Notes under the pieces: generated by a model | Databases searched by the model: none | Told to the model about the DNA's origin: nothing | The model's input: only the letters and a program-made list of their open reading frames with translations | Made by a program: the position numbers and the translations under genes | In this document: piece after piece, positions 24,848 through 32,556 of the stretch | How positions within the stretch are numbered: the stretch's first letter is position 1 | How the letters are laid out: each line of letters starts with the position of its first letter | Assembly (NCBI GenBank): GCA_937877545.1 | Contig: CALFJE010000151.1 | Coordinates: 1-61,804, forward strand | DNA length: 61,804 nucleotides | DNA from: an uncultured Selenomonadales bacterium | GTDB taxonomy: Bacteria > Bacillota > Negativicutes > Selenomonadales > Selenomonadaceae | Direction: 5' to 3'

Positions 24848-26008
24848 TTACGGCTCAAACAGGTCAACTTTTTTCAGAGCGGCGCGTTTTATGTCGAACA
24901 TCTTTACAAGCTCGGCTACCGCTTGTGTCGGCGAAATTATTCCGTTCAAGACCGCCTCGCGAATTTCGGGCATCCGCCCCGTTATCACCGTGTCGCCGAA
25001 AAATAAATTGTGCAAGTGCTCATCAATCATGGCGTGCATCCAGTCAAGCAGTTGCGAATCTCGCCGCCGACGGAAGACGCCGCTTTGAGTGGTCGTCGCT
25101 TTGAACAGCTGAATCACCTGCCACAGCTCCGGCAAGCCCAGCTTCGTGACGGCACTGGCAAGGTAGGCGTGCGTCTGCCAACCTTCGGTGGCGGGGCGGA
25201 TAAATTCCGTCATGCGCTCGTATTCGCCGCGTGTCACCTTGGCGCGAACCAGATTATCGCCGTCAGCCTTGTTGACGACAATCGCGTCGGCAAGCTCCAT
25301 AATGCCTTTTTTAATGCCCTGGAGGTCGTCGCCCGCGCCCGTCAGCACGACCAGCATAAAGAAATCGACCATGGAGCGGACGGTCGTCTCGGACTGCCCG
25401 ACGCCGACGGTTTCAATCAAAATCACGTCGTAGCCCGCCGCCTCGCACATGAGCATAGTCTCGCGGCTTTTACGCGCCACGCCGCCCAAAGTGCCGCCTG
25501 CGGGACTGGGACGGATAAACGCTTCGGGACGACGGCTCAACGTGCCCATGCGGGTTTTGTCGCCGAGGATTGAGCCTTTGGTTATGGAGCTGGTCGGGTC
25601 GATTGACAGCACCGCCACCCTGTGCCCGTCGTCGCAAAGCATGTTGCCGAACGCCTCGATTATCGTGGACTTGCCCGCGCCGGGGACGCCCGTTATCCCG
25701 ATTCGCAAGGCGTTGCCCGTCCTCGGCAGGAGCCGTTGCAAGACGCGTTGTGCCTTCGCGAAATGTTTGGGGCTGTTGCTTTCGATTAGGGTTATCGCCC
25801 GCGAAAGAATCATTCTGTCGCCGCGAGCCACGCCGTCAACCAGTTCATCTTCGGTCAAGGTCATGCGGCGTTTCGGCTTGAACGCGCCCGACGCAAACGC
25901 CGGATTGATATTGCCAACCGTCGTATCCTTTATGCCCTCAATGCCGCTCATCACCGCCGATTGATTCGATACCGCCCATTCGGGGGTCGTCGTCGTATAA
26001 TTCGCCAT
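24848..26008 (-). CDS. meaB: Methylmalonyl-CoA mutase-associated GTPase MeaB, 386 aa
   Basis: MeaB protects and reloads the B12-dependent methylmalonyl-CoA mutase. The P-loop is clear (GITGVPGAGKSTIIEAF, about residues 103-119), as are the switch segment IETVGVGQSE and the specificity motif NKAD. Length is above the usual 310-340 because of a 45-residue N-terminal extension; a later start is possible but the ATG at 26008 has purine-rich GAGGTGG upstream. Mutase genes are not in this window. The gene supports a propionate-forming metabolism. Its last 150 bp are duplicated downstream. Confidence 0.93.
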   Translation of the reverse strand: MANYTTTTPEWAVSNQSAVMSGIEGIKDTTVGNINPAFASGAFKPKRRMTLTEDELVDGVARGDRMILSRAITLIESNSPKHFAKAQRVLQRLLPRTGNALRIGITGVPGAGKSTIIEAFGNMLCDDGHRVAVLSIDPTSSITKGSILGDKTRMGTLSRRPEAFIRPSPAGGTLGGVARKSRETMLMCEAAGYDVILIETVGVGQSETTVRSMVDFFMLVVLTGAGDDLQGIKKGIMELADAIVVNKADGDNLVRAKVTRGEYERMTEFIRPATEGWQTHAYLASAVTKLGLPELWQVIQLFKATTTQSGVFRRRRDSQLLDWMHAMIDEHLHNLFFGDTVITGRMPEIREAVLNGIISPTQAVAELVKMFDIKRAALKKVDLFEP

Positions 26009-26044
26009 CCCTCCGCCACCTCTGCCTTAAATTTTCGTGAACAA

Positions 26045-26073
26045 ATTATAAATCAGGAGCAAATCGAATGCAA
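26045..26073 (-). promoter_or_regulatory. Sigma-A promoter of meaB
   Basis: On the minus strand TTGCAT (26073-26068), a 17-base spacer and perfect TATAAT (26050-26045) lie about 35 bases before the meaB start codon. Confidence 0.75.
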
Positions 26074-26101
26074 CTTGAAAGGAAACTGGAAAAAATTTAT
26101 C

Positions 26102-26130
26102 TTGAAAAAATTTTTTGACTGTGGTATATT
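26102..26130 (+). promoter_or_regulatory. Sigma-A promoter of the SLH porin
   Basis: TTGAAA (26102-26107), a 17-base spacer and TATATT (26125-26130) make a strong vegetative promoter, as expected for an abundant outer-membrane protein. Transcription would begin near 26137. Confidence 0.75.
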
Positions 26131-26267
26131 CTGCGCGGCTTGAGACAGAGAGCCAAAGGAAGCGGACAGCTTGAGGAAACACGGCCACTCAAATTCGGAA
26201 GCCTCCCAAAGCCCAAGTCGACAGCCGCAAGGGTCAACTCAGGTTAAGTTTTTTGGAGGTTATCATC
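26131..26267 (+). other. Long 5' leader of the SLH porin
   Basis: About 130 bases separate the promoter from the ATG. The leader has several short complementary stretches and a strong ribosome site (TTTTGGAGGTT). I looked for the conserved cores of cobalamin, SAM, c-di-GMP and preQ1 riboswitches and could not match one. It may stabilise the message or be a target for a small RNA. Confidence 0.4.
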
Positions 26268-27545
26268 ATGAAGAAAACAGTAGCAGCGGCGTTGGCGGCG
26301 GCGTTCGTCGTCGGCGCGAGTTCAACCACATTCGCGGCGGCAAATCCGTTCAGCGACGTTCCGGCAGGGCATTGGGCTTACAGAGCGGTTGCCAACCTCG
26401 CGGCGGACGGCGTCATTGAAGGTTACGGCGACGGCACCTATCGCGGCGACCGCCTCATCACCCGTTACGAAATGGCTCAGATGATCGCGAAAGCTATCGC
26501 CCGCTCCGACGAAGTTTTTGATAAGAGCTTCGGCGACAACTCTGCCCGCAAAAAGCACTATCATTCGACGAAAGCCGATTTGGATCGTCTCGCCGCCGAA
26601 TTCAGTGACGAACTCGACAGCTTGGGCGTCCGCGTTGCCGAACTCGAAAAGTATGCCGACAAGGTTGTTTGGAACGGCGAACTTCGTTACCGCTACTGGA
26701 ACGAAAAGGAAGATGTCAAAGGCGGCGGCGACATTAAAACAAGCAAAAACCGCATGGAACTTCGCCTGTTGCCTACGGCTGAAGTCAACGAGCACTGGAA
26801 ACTCAAGGCGCGTATGGATGCACGTGTCAACATGAGCACGGACGCGGGCGATTCTTGGGGCGGCGATTTCCACCTCAGGTCGGCATACGCGGCGGGCGAT
26901 TACGGCAAGTTCAAAATTAACGTCGGTAAAATGCCCTTGTACACCAACGTTGACGACGGTCTCGTAATGGATGACTTCTTCAGCGGCGCGCAGGTTGTCT
27001 TCGGCGACAAGTTCACGTTCGCGCTCAATGCCGGTCGTTGGAGCGGTACCGATGATCCTTCCAGCTATCAGGGCGGCGAAATTGCCTACGACAACGATAA
27101 GCTCTATATCGGCGCGGGCTATCACCACTTCAACAGCGACGATTTCACGGCTCTTTACGGCAAAGACGACGCCAATGTTTGGACGGTCGGCGCACGCTAC
27201 AACTTCGACAACGGCTTTAAAATCGGCGGCGCATACGCAAACAACACCAAGGCGGAAGAAAAGAAAAAGTCTTGGACGGCAGGTCTTGCCTACAAGGGCG
27301 CAAATCGCAAACACCCCGGCAGTTGGGGCATCAGTGCCGACTATCGTTACGTCTCCGCCTTCGTCAGCTTGGCTCCCACTTACGACACGTGGTTTAACAA
27401 CATCCACAGAAAAGGCGTCGACATCGGCGTTGACTGGGCACCTATCGAGAATACCTACGTGAAACTCGGCTACTTCTTCGGCAAAGCCCTCGGCTCGGAC
27501 GAAGATCTCAGAACCTTCTTCGGACGTGCAAGCTGGTTCTTCTAA
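26268..27545 (+). CDS. SLH-domain outer-membrane porin, 425 aa
   Basis: A signal peptide (MKKTVAAALAAAFVVGASS, to AFA) is followed by one SLH domain (NPFSDVPAGHWAYRAVANLA, then GVIEGYGDGTYRGDRLITRYE, about residues 28-85), a short coiled-coil linker and a C-terminal barrel-like region of alternating aromatic strands ending in ...FGRASWFF with a terminal Phe. This matches the Mep45-type porins of Negativicutes, whose SLH domain binds peptidoglycan and ties the outer membrane to the wall. The ATG at 26268 follows TTTTGGAGG. A terminator lies downstream. Confidence 0.93.
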   Translation: MKKTVAAALAAAFVVGASSTTFAAANPFSDVPAGHWAYRAVANLAADGVIEGYGDGTYRGDRLITRYEMAQMIAKAIARSDEVFDKSFGDNSARKKHYHSTKADLDRLAAEFSDELDSLGVRVAELEKYADKVVWNGELRYRYWNEKEDVKGGGDIKTSKNRMELRLLPTAEVNEHWKLKARMDARVNMSTDAGDSWGGDFHLRSAYAAGDYGKFKINVGKMPLYTNVDDGLVMDDFFSGAQVVFGDKFTFALNAGRWSGTDDPSSYQGGEIAYDNDKLYIGAGYHHFNSDDFTALYGKDDANVWTVGARYNFDNGFKIGGAYANNTKAEEKKKSWTAGLAYKGANRKHPGSWGISADYRYVSAFVSLAPTYDTWFNNIHRKGVDIGVDWAPIENTYVKLGYFFGKALGSDEDLRTFFGRASWFF

Positions 27546-27581
27546 GCAAAGCATTCGCCGAACACTCGGCGCAACATAGAG

Positions 27582-27617
27582 AAAGCTCCTTCGCAAGTTG
27601 CGGGGGAGTTTTCTTTT
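27582..27617 (+). terminator. Terminator of the SLH porin
   Basis: AGCTCC pairs with GGGAGT (wobble included), with CGC/GCG pairing inside, followed by TTTTCTTTTCTT. It lies about 40 bases after the porin stop codon. Confidence 0.7.
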
Positions 27618-27659
27618 CTTCCCGCGCAAAAAAGGAATCAAAGAATCCACGTCTTGTCG

Positions 27660-27806
27660 GCGGCTCACGGCTCCGATTAAACTGTTTTCAACTTTTGCAG
27701 TTGCAGCCTACTTTCTTTCAACGAAGAAAGAAAGCAGCAAAGTCTGTGTGCCGCTATGAAAGCATCCTGCTTTCAAGTCGCGGCGAGCCGTCATCCATGA
27801 CGGCTC
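27660..27806 (+). repeat. Dispersed intergenic repeat, copy 1
   Basis: No gene is supported between 27546 and 27876. This stretch holds a 9-bp inverted repeat (27711-27719 with 27726-27734, CTTTCTTTC) and a perfect 10-bp palindrome arm pair (27785-27794 with 27797-27806, GAGCCGTCAT). The same order of blocks (GCGGCTC, CGATT, TTCAACTTTT, a C/T-rich hairpin, then CGTCATCCATGACG) occurs in reverse orientation at 30609-30817, so both look like diverged copies of one element. Confidence 0.6.
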
Positions 27807-27840
27807 TAAATTTCGCGGCAACTCCTTTTGCGTTTGTAAT

Positions 27841-27868
27841 AAAAAATCCCCGACGCTCAATCGGGGAT
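27841..27868 (-). terminator. Terminator of the rod/ring operon
   Basis: A perfect eight-pair stem (ATCCCCGA, 27846-27853, with TCGGGGAT, 27861-27868) with a seven-base loop is followed on the minus strand by six T. It lies nine bases after the flgJ stop codon. Confidence 0.85.
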
Positions 27869-27876
27869 AAATTTTT

Positions 27877-28290
27877 TCAGTAGAGCTTATGCGGATTGGT
27901 CTCGGTCAACTGCCGATAAATATAATCGGCAAGCCCTATGCCGCCGCCCTCCGCCGCGACTTTGGTCAGCTCCTCGTTATACATGTCGCGATATATTTCC
28001 ATTGCCGTGCCGTCGCCGAACAGCTCATTTTTCGGGACGGTCTTCCACATCTCGTTGTAGAGCATTTTCAAAAGCAACGCCTCAAGCTGGACACTAGCCT
28101 CCTTAATGTCCTTGTTGCGTTGAGCGACCTCCTCCGTCGTCATGACTTTGGGCGTTTTGCTGTCCAATTTATTTGTCGCCGCCTGCAGTTGAGCTTGAAA
28201 GCTCGCCTCCTCTTTTATCATGTTCGCGCCGTCTGAACTGCTGTTCGTCGAACTCGTTCGCGGCATCAAATATACGCCGTCAACTTGCAT
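27877..28290 (-). CDS. flgJ: Rod-binding protein FlgJ (N-terminal type), 137 aa
   Basis: The protein corresponds to the rod-capping half of FlgJ (ASVQLEALLLKMLYNEMWKT, then GDGTAMEIYRDMYNEEL, GGGIGLADYIYRQL). The muramidase half found in enterobacterial FlgJ is absent; an unlinked exported glucosaminidase is encoded at 60573-61334 and might supply that activity, which is only a guess. It is the last gene of the rod/ring operon, 12 bp after flgI, and is followed by a terminator. Confidence 0.88.
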   Translation of the reverse strand: MQVDGVYLMPRTSSTNSSSDGANMIKEEASFQAQLQAATNKLDSKTPKVMTTEEVAQRNKDIKEASVQLEALLLKMLYNEMWKTVPKNELFGDGTAMEIYRDMYNEELTKVAAEGGGIGLADYIYRQLTETNPHKLY

Positions 28291-28302
28291 TGCACTCGCT
28301 CC

Positions 28303-29412
28303 TTAGATAATTTCCAAAACCGCGTGAATCGCGCCCGCAGCCTTCATGGCTTGCAAAATCGATATGCAATCGCGGGGCGTGGCTCCGACGGCATTAAGCG
28401 CACCGATAACGTCACTGACGCTCGTCGTCGCGGGAATAACGACGGAGCTTGAGGTTTCCTCGCGGGCGTTTGTCTCAACATTGCGCACAACCATCGACGT
28501 GCCGTAAGAATAAGGAGCCGCTTGCGAAGCCTCTTCCTCGCGCTCAATGCGAATCGACAAGCCGCCTTGAGTTATCGCGCACTCGTCGACGCTGACATTG
28601 CCGCCCATGACGATTGTACCCGTGCGCTCGTTGACGACAACCTTGGCGATACTGTCGGGGACAACGGGCAAATCCTCAATCGAGGCGACGAATTGCACAA
28701 TGTTGGCGCGGAAGTAGCCGGGGATATTTATGTCGACGCGCCCCGGATTGGCGGCGTGCGCCACGTTGCCGTAAGCCGCATTTATGGCGTTGGTGATTCG
28801 TGCCGCCGTCGTAAAGTCGGCAATGCCCAGGCTCAAAGAAAGTTGCCCGTTGCGACCCAAATCGTCTTCAAGCGTGCGCTCAACTATCGCGCCGTTGGGA
28901 ATGTTGCCCGCCGTCGGGAAATTCTTTTGCGCCCGATTGTTGCCCCTGCCCGCTACGAAGCCGCCCGTCGACACAGAGCCTTGAGCCACAGCGTAGACGT
29001 CGCCGTTAGCCGCACGGAGCGGGGTTTGCAAGAGCACGCCGCCTTGAATACTGTCCGCGTCGCCCATGGAGCTGACTACCACGTCAATCGTATCGCCCTC
29101 GCGCACGAACGGCGGGAGCGTAGCCGTGACCATGACCGCCGCCACGTTATCCGAATCCAAATCTGCCGCGTTGACCGTTATCCCGAAATTCCTGAGCAAT
29201 GAAACCGTCGATTGAATCATCTGCCACGTATCGTCCGAATCGCCCGTGCCGGGCAAGCCCACGACCAAGCCGTAGCCCATGAGTTGGTTGGAGCGCACGC
29301 CCTGCACCTTGGCGATGTCTTTAATGCGCGTCACTGACGACTCCGCCCAAACCGTCGAAGTCATGAGCGCGAGGCAGGCTATCAGCGTGGCGAACGTTAA
29401 AATTCTTTTCAT
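28303..29412 (-). CDS. flgI: Flagellar P-ring protein FlgI, 369 aa
   Basis: FlgI builds the ring around the rod in the peptidoglycan layer, a part found only in diderm flagella. A signal peptide (to about TVWAES) precedes the conserved start RIKDIAKVQGVRSNQLMGYG and the later GPLGNNRAQ-like and NERTGTIVMGGNVSV regions. Length is normal. GAGGTGAGG precedes the ATG at 29412. Its presence with FlgH supports an outer membrane. Confidence 0.95.
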   Translation of the reverse strand: MKRILTFATLIACLALMTSTVWAESSVTRIKDIAKVQGVRSNQLMGYGLVVGLPGTGDSDDTWQMIQSTVSLLRNFGITVNAADLDSDNVAAVMVTATLPPFVREGDTIDVVVSSMGDADSIQGGVLLQTPLRAANGDVYAVAQGSVSTGGFVAGRGNNRAQKNFPTAGNIPNGAIVERTLEDDLGRNGQLSLSLGIADFTTAARITNAINAAYGNVAHAANPGRVDINIPGYFRANIVQFVASIEDLPVVPDSIAKVVVNERTGTIVMGGNVSVDECAITQGGLSIRIEREEEASQAAPYSYGTSMVVRNVETNAREETSSSVVIPATTSVSDVIGALNAVGATPRDCISILQAMKAAGAIHAVLEII

Positions 29413-29428
29413 GACCTCACCTCGTCAA

Positions 29429-29635
29429 TCAAACTGCGCGGCTGACCTTAAAATCGTCCTCGGTGACTTCCTCGAAATTCTCCGCGACAAAGCGGACTCC
29501 GTAAACGTACCAATCGTCGCCTTCGTCAAAGATAGCCCAAGCCTCACCAAGTTCGTCACAAAATTTTTTCGCCTCGTAGTAACTGCCCTTCACAAACGAA
29601 ACTCTGTGTCCGTCGCCTTTATACCGGAGTAACAT
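29429..29635 (-). CDS. Small protein of unknown function, 68 aa
   Basis: I do not recognise a family. The protein is acidic and rich in aromatic residues (WAIFDEGDDWYVYGVRF). The ATG at 29635 is chosen over the GTG at 29644 because AGAGGTGAG lies just before it. It sits between flgH and flgI together with an interrupted gene that overlaps its start, so both look like a small insertion in the ring operon. Confidence 0.6.
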   Translation of the reverse strand: MLLRYKGDGHRVSFVKGSYYEAKKFCDELGEAWAIFDEGDDWYVYGVRFVAENFEEVTEDDFKVSRAV

Positions 29636-29999
29636 TTTTCTCACCTCTTTTTTTCTCTTTAAATTCGATTTTCCCGATATTTTCGCACTGATACCAATGA
29701 ACCTCGGTTACCCTTTCTTTTACGCCGTCGGTTATAACGGCTGTAACGCGACATTTGTACCAATCTTGAGCGTTGGTTTTCGCGCCGTTCGGAAGCAAAT
29801 TTTCGTTAATAAGTCGCTGAACGTTGCGAATCTTTTCGCCCTCCGCAATGACTTTAACTCCCGTAACCTTGGAGCCTTTCTTTATAAATCATTTATCGTC
29901 GCGGAGCGGTTTTTCTGTTTGCACGAAGAAAGTTTTCGCCATCGCGCTCAAGTCTTGCGGCAAAATAAATTCTTCGTTGAGTTTAATTTCGTTATCCAT
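29619..29999 (-). pseudogene. Unknown small gene interrupted by an in-frame TGA
   Basis: One frame runs from ATG 29999 (MDNEIKLNEEFILPQ) to TGA at 29891-29889 and continues in the same frame without a further stop for about 90 codons (GSKVTGVKVIAEGEKIRNVQ, DWYKCRVTAVITDGVKERVT) to TAA at 29621-29619. The downstream part reads like real protein. A single nonsense mutation is the simplest explanation. Its end overlaps the start of the 68-aa gene. The start lies two bases after the flgH stop and has no clear ribosome site. Function unknown. Confidence 0.55.
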
Positions 30000-30000
30000 A

Positions 30001-30579
30001 TCAGAACAGGAAATTGAAAATCTGCGTCAAGATGCCCTGGCGTTGCTTGGCGTTGAGGGGACCTTTGCCGTCGAATCGGATAGAGGCGTCGGCAACCTTG
30101 GTTGAGGGGACGGTGTTATTCAAAGTCACGTCGTCACGGCGAATTGTTCCGCGCAGAGTGATTTTGTGTTCGTCGCGATTTTGCCAAATGGATTGGGTGC
30201 CCTCGACGATCATGTTGTCATTTGGCAGGACTTCGACGACGGTAACGGTAATCTGCCCTCTGTAGCTGTTGGTGTCGTTGGCGGTGCCGTTGGCTTGGAA
30301 GGAATCGGAGCCGCTGGCGGAAAACGCCTTGATGAAGTCAAAAATGCCTGTGCCCGTGCCGACGCTCACGGAGCCGGATTTGGAATTGGTTCGGGCTTTG
30401 GTGGCGGTCTGCGTGGTCGATTCGTTAATGACTATAGTCAAGATGTCGCCGACGTTGCGGGCTTTCTTATCGGCGTAGAGGCTCATGGTGCCGCCGTCAA
30501 CCCAAAGGGATTTAGCCTCGACAGCTCCGCCCGCCAATACGAACGCCGCTATCAACATTGCCGTAAAAAGTTGTTTCAT
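30001..30579 (-). CDS. flgH: Flagellar L-ring protein FlgH, 192 aa
   Basis: FlgH forms the ring in the outer membrane. The protein has a signal peptide (MKQLFTAMLIAAFVLAGG), then SLWVDGGTMSLYADKKARNVGD, the conserved ITIVINE-like ILTIVINEST, and the C-terminal GTIRRDDVTLNNTVPSTKVAD region. The usual lipobox cysteine of proteobacterial FlgH is not seen, so it may not be a lipoprotein. The ATG at 30579 has GGAGGTGATG upstream. A repeat-rich 294-bp gap separates it from flgA. Confidence 0.92.
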   Translation of the reverse strand: MKQLFTAMLIAAFVLAGGAVEAKSLWVDGGTMSLYADKKARNVGDILTIVINESTTQTATKARTNSKSGSVSVGTGTGIFDFIKAFSASGSDSFQANGTANDTNSYRGQITVTVVEVLPNDNMIVEGTQSIWQNRDEHKITLRGTIRRDDVTLNNTVPSTKVADASIRFDGKGPLNAKQRQGILTQIFNFLF

Positions 30580-30608
30580 ATCATCACCTCCTTGCACAAG
30601 AATATTGA

Positions 30609-30817
30609 GGGCGTCATGGATGACGCCCGCCCGCAACGAAAACACGGAAGTTTTCTTTGCGGGCACGCTCGGCTTCGGGTTAGTCGCAACGTTTCGGAAG
30701 GCGGCGGTAGGACGCCCCTGCGAGGTGCCCTTTCTTTTGTAACTTTTCTTTGGGCAAGCAAAGAAAAGTTTTTCAATTATAAAAGTTGAACTCAGCCAAA
30801 TCGCAGTGGCGAGCCGC
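30609..30817 (-). repeat. Dispersed intergenic repeat, copy 2, with three hairpins
   Basis: The flgA-flgH gap contains no supported gene. It holds a 9-bp inverted repeat with a two-base loop (30609-30628, GGGCGTCAT), a longer hairpin (30629-30664, arms GCCCGCAA plus AAAAC) and a perfect 12-bp inverted repeat (30741-30752 with 30759-30770, AACTTTTCTTTG). Read on the minus strand its block order matches copy 1 at 27660-27806, with an extra hairpin of about 90 bases. A G7 run follows at 30859-30865. Confidence 0.6.
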
Positions 30818-30873
30818 GCCGAGGACAAATTTTCCGCGAAACCACGCTTTATAAAAAAGGGGGGGAAGGAAGG

Positions 30874-31578
30874 CTAGAGGCTCACTTCCACGGTCTGAGA
30901 ATCGATAACCTTAGCCGTCAAAATTTTCTCCGAAGTCTCGTTCTTGACCTTGACCAGCGCGCCGATACGCCCCCGCGTCATGACAATGCCCTTGGCGACC
31001 GCACGCACGCCGCGATACTTGATGATAATGTTGACGTGTTGCCCCGAATTGACCGCGACGGGCTGTTGAAAATAGCTCCGCGTGACGGGCGAACCTGCGC
31101 GGATAAATCTGTGCGGAACAAGCCCCGAAATGTCGGCAACGTCTTTGACAAACTCGTTGCGACCGTCAACCGGCACCTCCGCGATATGAAAATCCGCCGC
31201 CGTCACGGGAATTTCAATCCGCAAATCGTGATTGGCGACGATAACCGCGTCGTAAACCTTGACGCTCGTCGTAAAGCTCACCGTCCGATAAGTGCGCCCG
31301 TTCACCGCTATTATCAATCGTACCGGCGTCATGCTCACGTAGCTGATTTGCGCGGGCAGATAAGCTTGCACGTCCACGGCTCCGTCGGGCAATTTGACGT
31401 CGGGCGGACTCTGCGTGAAAAATATTTCGTGTCGCCGAAATTCGCCGCGCTCCGCCAACGCATTTTCCAACGCGTCCAACGCTATCGATTGCAATTCCGC
31501 GCCCGTTATCGTGTATGCAAAAGCTCGCGACGTCAGGCAAAGCATAACCAACGCCGCGAGTAAAAATATTCGCCTCAT
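30874..31578 (-). CDS. flgA: P-ring assembly chaperone FlgA, 234 aa
   Basis: FlgA is the periplasmic chaperone for FlgI. A signal peptide (to about SRAFA) is followed by an N-terminal domain and a C-terminal SAF-like domain (HFIRAGSPVTRSYFQQP-like VPHRFIRAGSPVTRSYFQQP, then VNIIIKYRGVRAVAKGIV and MTRGRIGALVKVKN). It starts eight bases after flgG. Length is typical. Confidence 0.9.
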   Translation of the reverse strand: MRRIFLLAALVMLCLTSRAFAYTITGAELQSIALDALENALAERGEFRRHEIFFTQSPPDVKLPDGAVDVQAYLPAQISYVSMTPVRLIIAVNGRTYRTVSFTTSVKVYDAVIVANHDLRIEIPVTAADFHIAEVPVDGRNEFVKDVADISGLVPHRFIRAGSPVTRSYFQQPVAVNSGQHVNIIIKYRGVRAVAKGIVMTRGRIGALVKVKNETSEKILTAKVIDSQTVEVSL

Positions 31579-31585
31579 GCCAAAA

Positions 31586-32377
31586 TTATCGCTTCAAACC
31601 GTTGGCGGTCTCAAGCATGGAGTCGGAGGTCGTGACCGCCTTTGAATTGGATTCGTAGGCGCGCTGGGCGACAATCATGTTGACCATTTCCTCAACGATT
31701 TGCACGCCCGACATTTCCAAAGTATTTTGCGCCAAAACGCCCGCGCCGTCTTGCCCCGGCTCGCTCTCAATCGGGGCACCCGACGCCGCCGTCTCCAAGA
31801 AAAGATTCTTGCCGTAAGCGTAAAGCCCTTCGGGGTTGACGAAGCGCACAATCGTTATCTGCCCGATTTCGGTCTGTTCGCCGCCCGCCGGGGTATCGGA
31901 TACGCGCCCGTCCGAACTGATAACCAACGTGCTGATAGGCGCGTTCTCGTCAAGCGTGATGTTCGGCATAAGCAGAAAGCCCTCGCTGGTCACCAGACGA
32001 CGATTTGAATCGAGCTTAAAGGAGCCGTCGCGGGTGTAAGCCGTGGTGCCGTCGGGCATTTGGATTTGGAAGAAGCCGTCGCCCTGAATGCCGATGTCGC
32101 TGGGATTGTCGGTCGTCTGGAGCGGACCTTGCGTAAAGACGCGGTGAGTAGCCGCCACGCGCACGCCCAAGCCCACTTGCAAGCCTTGAGGATATTGCGT
32201 GCCGTTGCCTGAGTTGCCGCCCGCGTCGCGCAGTGTCTGATACAGCAAGTCCTGGAACTCTGCGCGGACTTTCTTGTCGCCGTAGGTGTTGACGTTGGCG
32301 ATATTGTGCGCCACCACGTCCATGTTCGTCTGCTGCGCCTTCATGCCCGACGCCGCCGACCACAACGATCTCATCAT
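31586..32377 (-). CDS. flgG: Distal rod protein FlgG, 263 aa
   Basis: FlgG forms the distal rod. The N-terminus MMRSLWSAASGMKAQQTNMD and the DVVAHNIANVNTYG motif, together with the C-terminal VQIVEEMVNMIVAQRAYESN, are diagnostic. The start may be the ATG at 32377 or 32374, or a TTG at 32383 that is closer to AAGGAG; the ATG gives the canonical N-terminus. It is the first gene of the rod/ring operon. The usual companion flgF is not adjacent. Confidence 0.93.
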   Translation of the reverse strand: MMRSLWSAASGMKAQQTNMDVVAHNIANVNTYGDKKVRAEFQDLLYQTLRDAGGNSGNGTQYPQGLQVGLGVRVAATHRVFTQGPLQTTDNPSDIGIQGDGFFQIQMPDGTTAYTRDGSFKLDSNRRLVTSEGFLLMPNITLDENAPISTLVISSDGRVSDTPAGGEQTEIGQITIVRFVNPEGLYAYGKNLFLETAASGAPIESEPGQDGAGVLAQNTLEMSGVQIVEEMVNMIVAQRAYESNSKAVTTSDSMLETANGLKR

Positions 32378-32421
32378 AATCAATGCATCTCCTTATATTT
32401 GATGTCAATCTTCCAAAATCT

Positions 32422-32461
32422 TTATCGGCAAGATTTTATTCTGCATTAAAACTTTTTGCAA
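32422..32461 (-). promoter_or_regulatory. Overlapping sigma-A and sigma-28 promoters of flgG operon
   Basis: Minus strand. Sigma-28 type: TAAT (32448-32445), 15-base spacer and a perfect GCCGATAA (32429-32422). Sigma-A type: TTGCAA (32461-32456), 17-base spacer and TAAAAT (32438-32433). The two are interleaved, so the rod operon could be read by the housekeeping sigma and boosted by the FliA/SigD encoded at 48759-49511. Confidence 0.75.
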
Positions 32462-32507
32462 GCGTAAACAAAAAAATCGCCCGCTTGCCATAAGTTTTTC
32501 AGTCGCG

Positions 32508-32518
32508 GCTGATATAAT
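32508..32518 (+). promoter_or_regulatory. Candidate promoter of the 3D-domain gene
   Basis: TATAAT (32513-32518) preceded by TGA makes an extended -10 box. The overlapping GCTGATAT differs by one base from the sigma-28 box, and TAAG lies 13 bases upstream, two bases closer than ideal. Which sigma factor uses it cannot be decided by eye. Confidence 0.45.
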
Positions 32519-32556
32519 CGCCGAAAATTAAGATAACATTAAACGAGGTGGCTGAA

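Noticed and set aside
26131..26267. Riboswitch in the SLH porin leader
   Set aside because: Some short motifs resemble parts of known aptamers but the order and spacing of conserved cores do not fit any that I know.
26322..27668. 448-codon open frame on the minus strand opposite the SLH porin
   Set aside because: The porin has a signal peptide, SLH domain, promoter and terminator. The antisense frame has no ribosome site or family similarity and runs through the porin terminator.
29856..29891. SECIS-like hairpin after the in-frame TGA
   Set aside because: The stem has two G-T pairs and the residues around the codon give no reason for selenocysteine; chance pairing is likely. Kept only as an alternative in the findings.
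29697..30017. Plus-strand open frame of 106 codons between flgI and flgH
   Set aside because: The minus-strand frame in the same place gives a more protein-like sequence, shares the operon direction and is only interrupted by one TGA.
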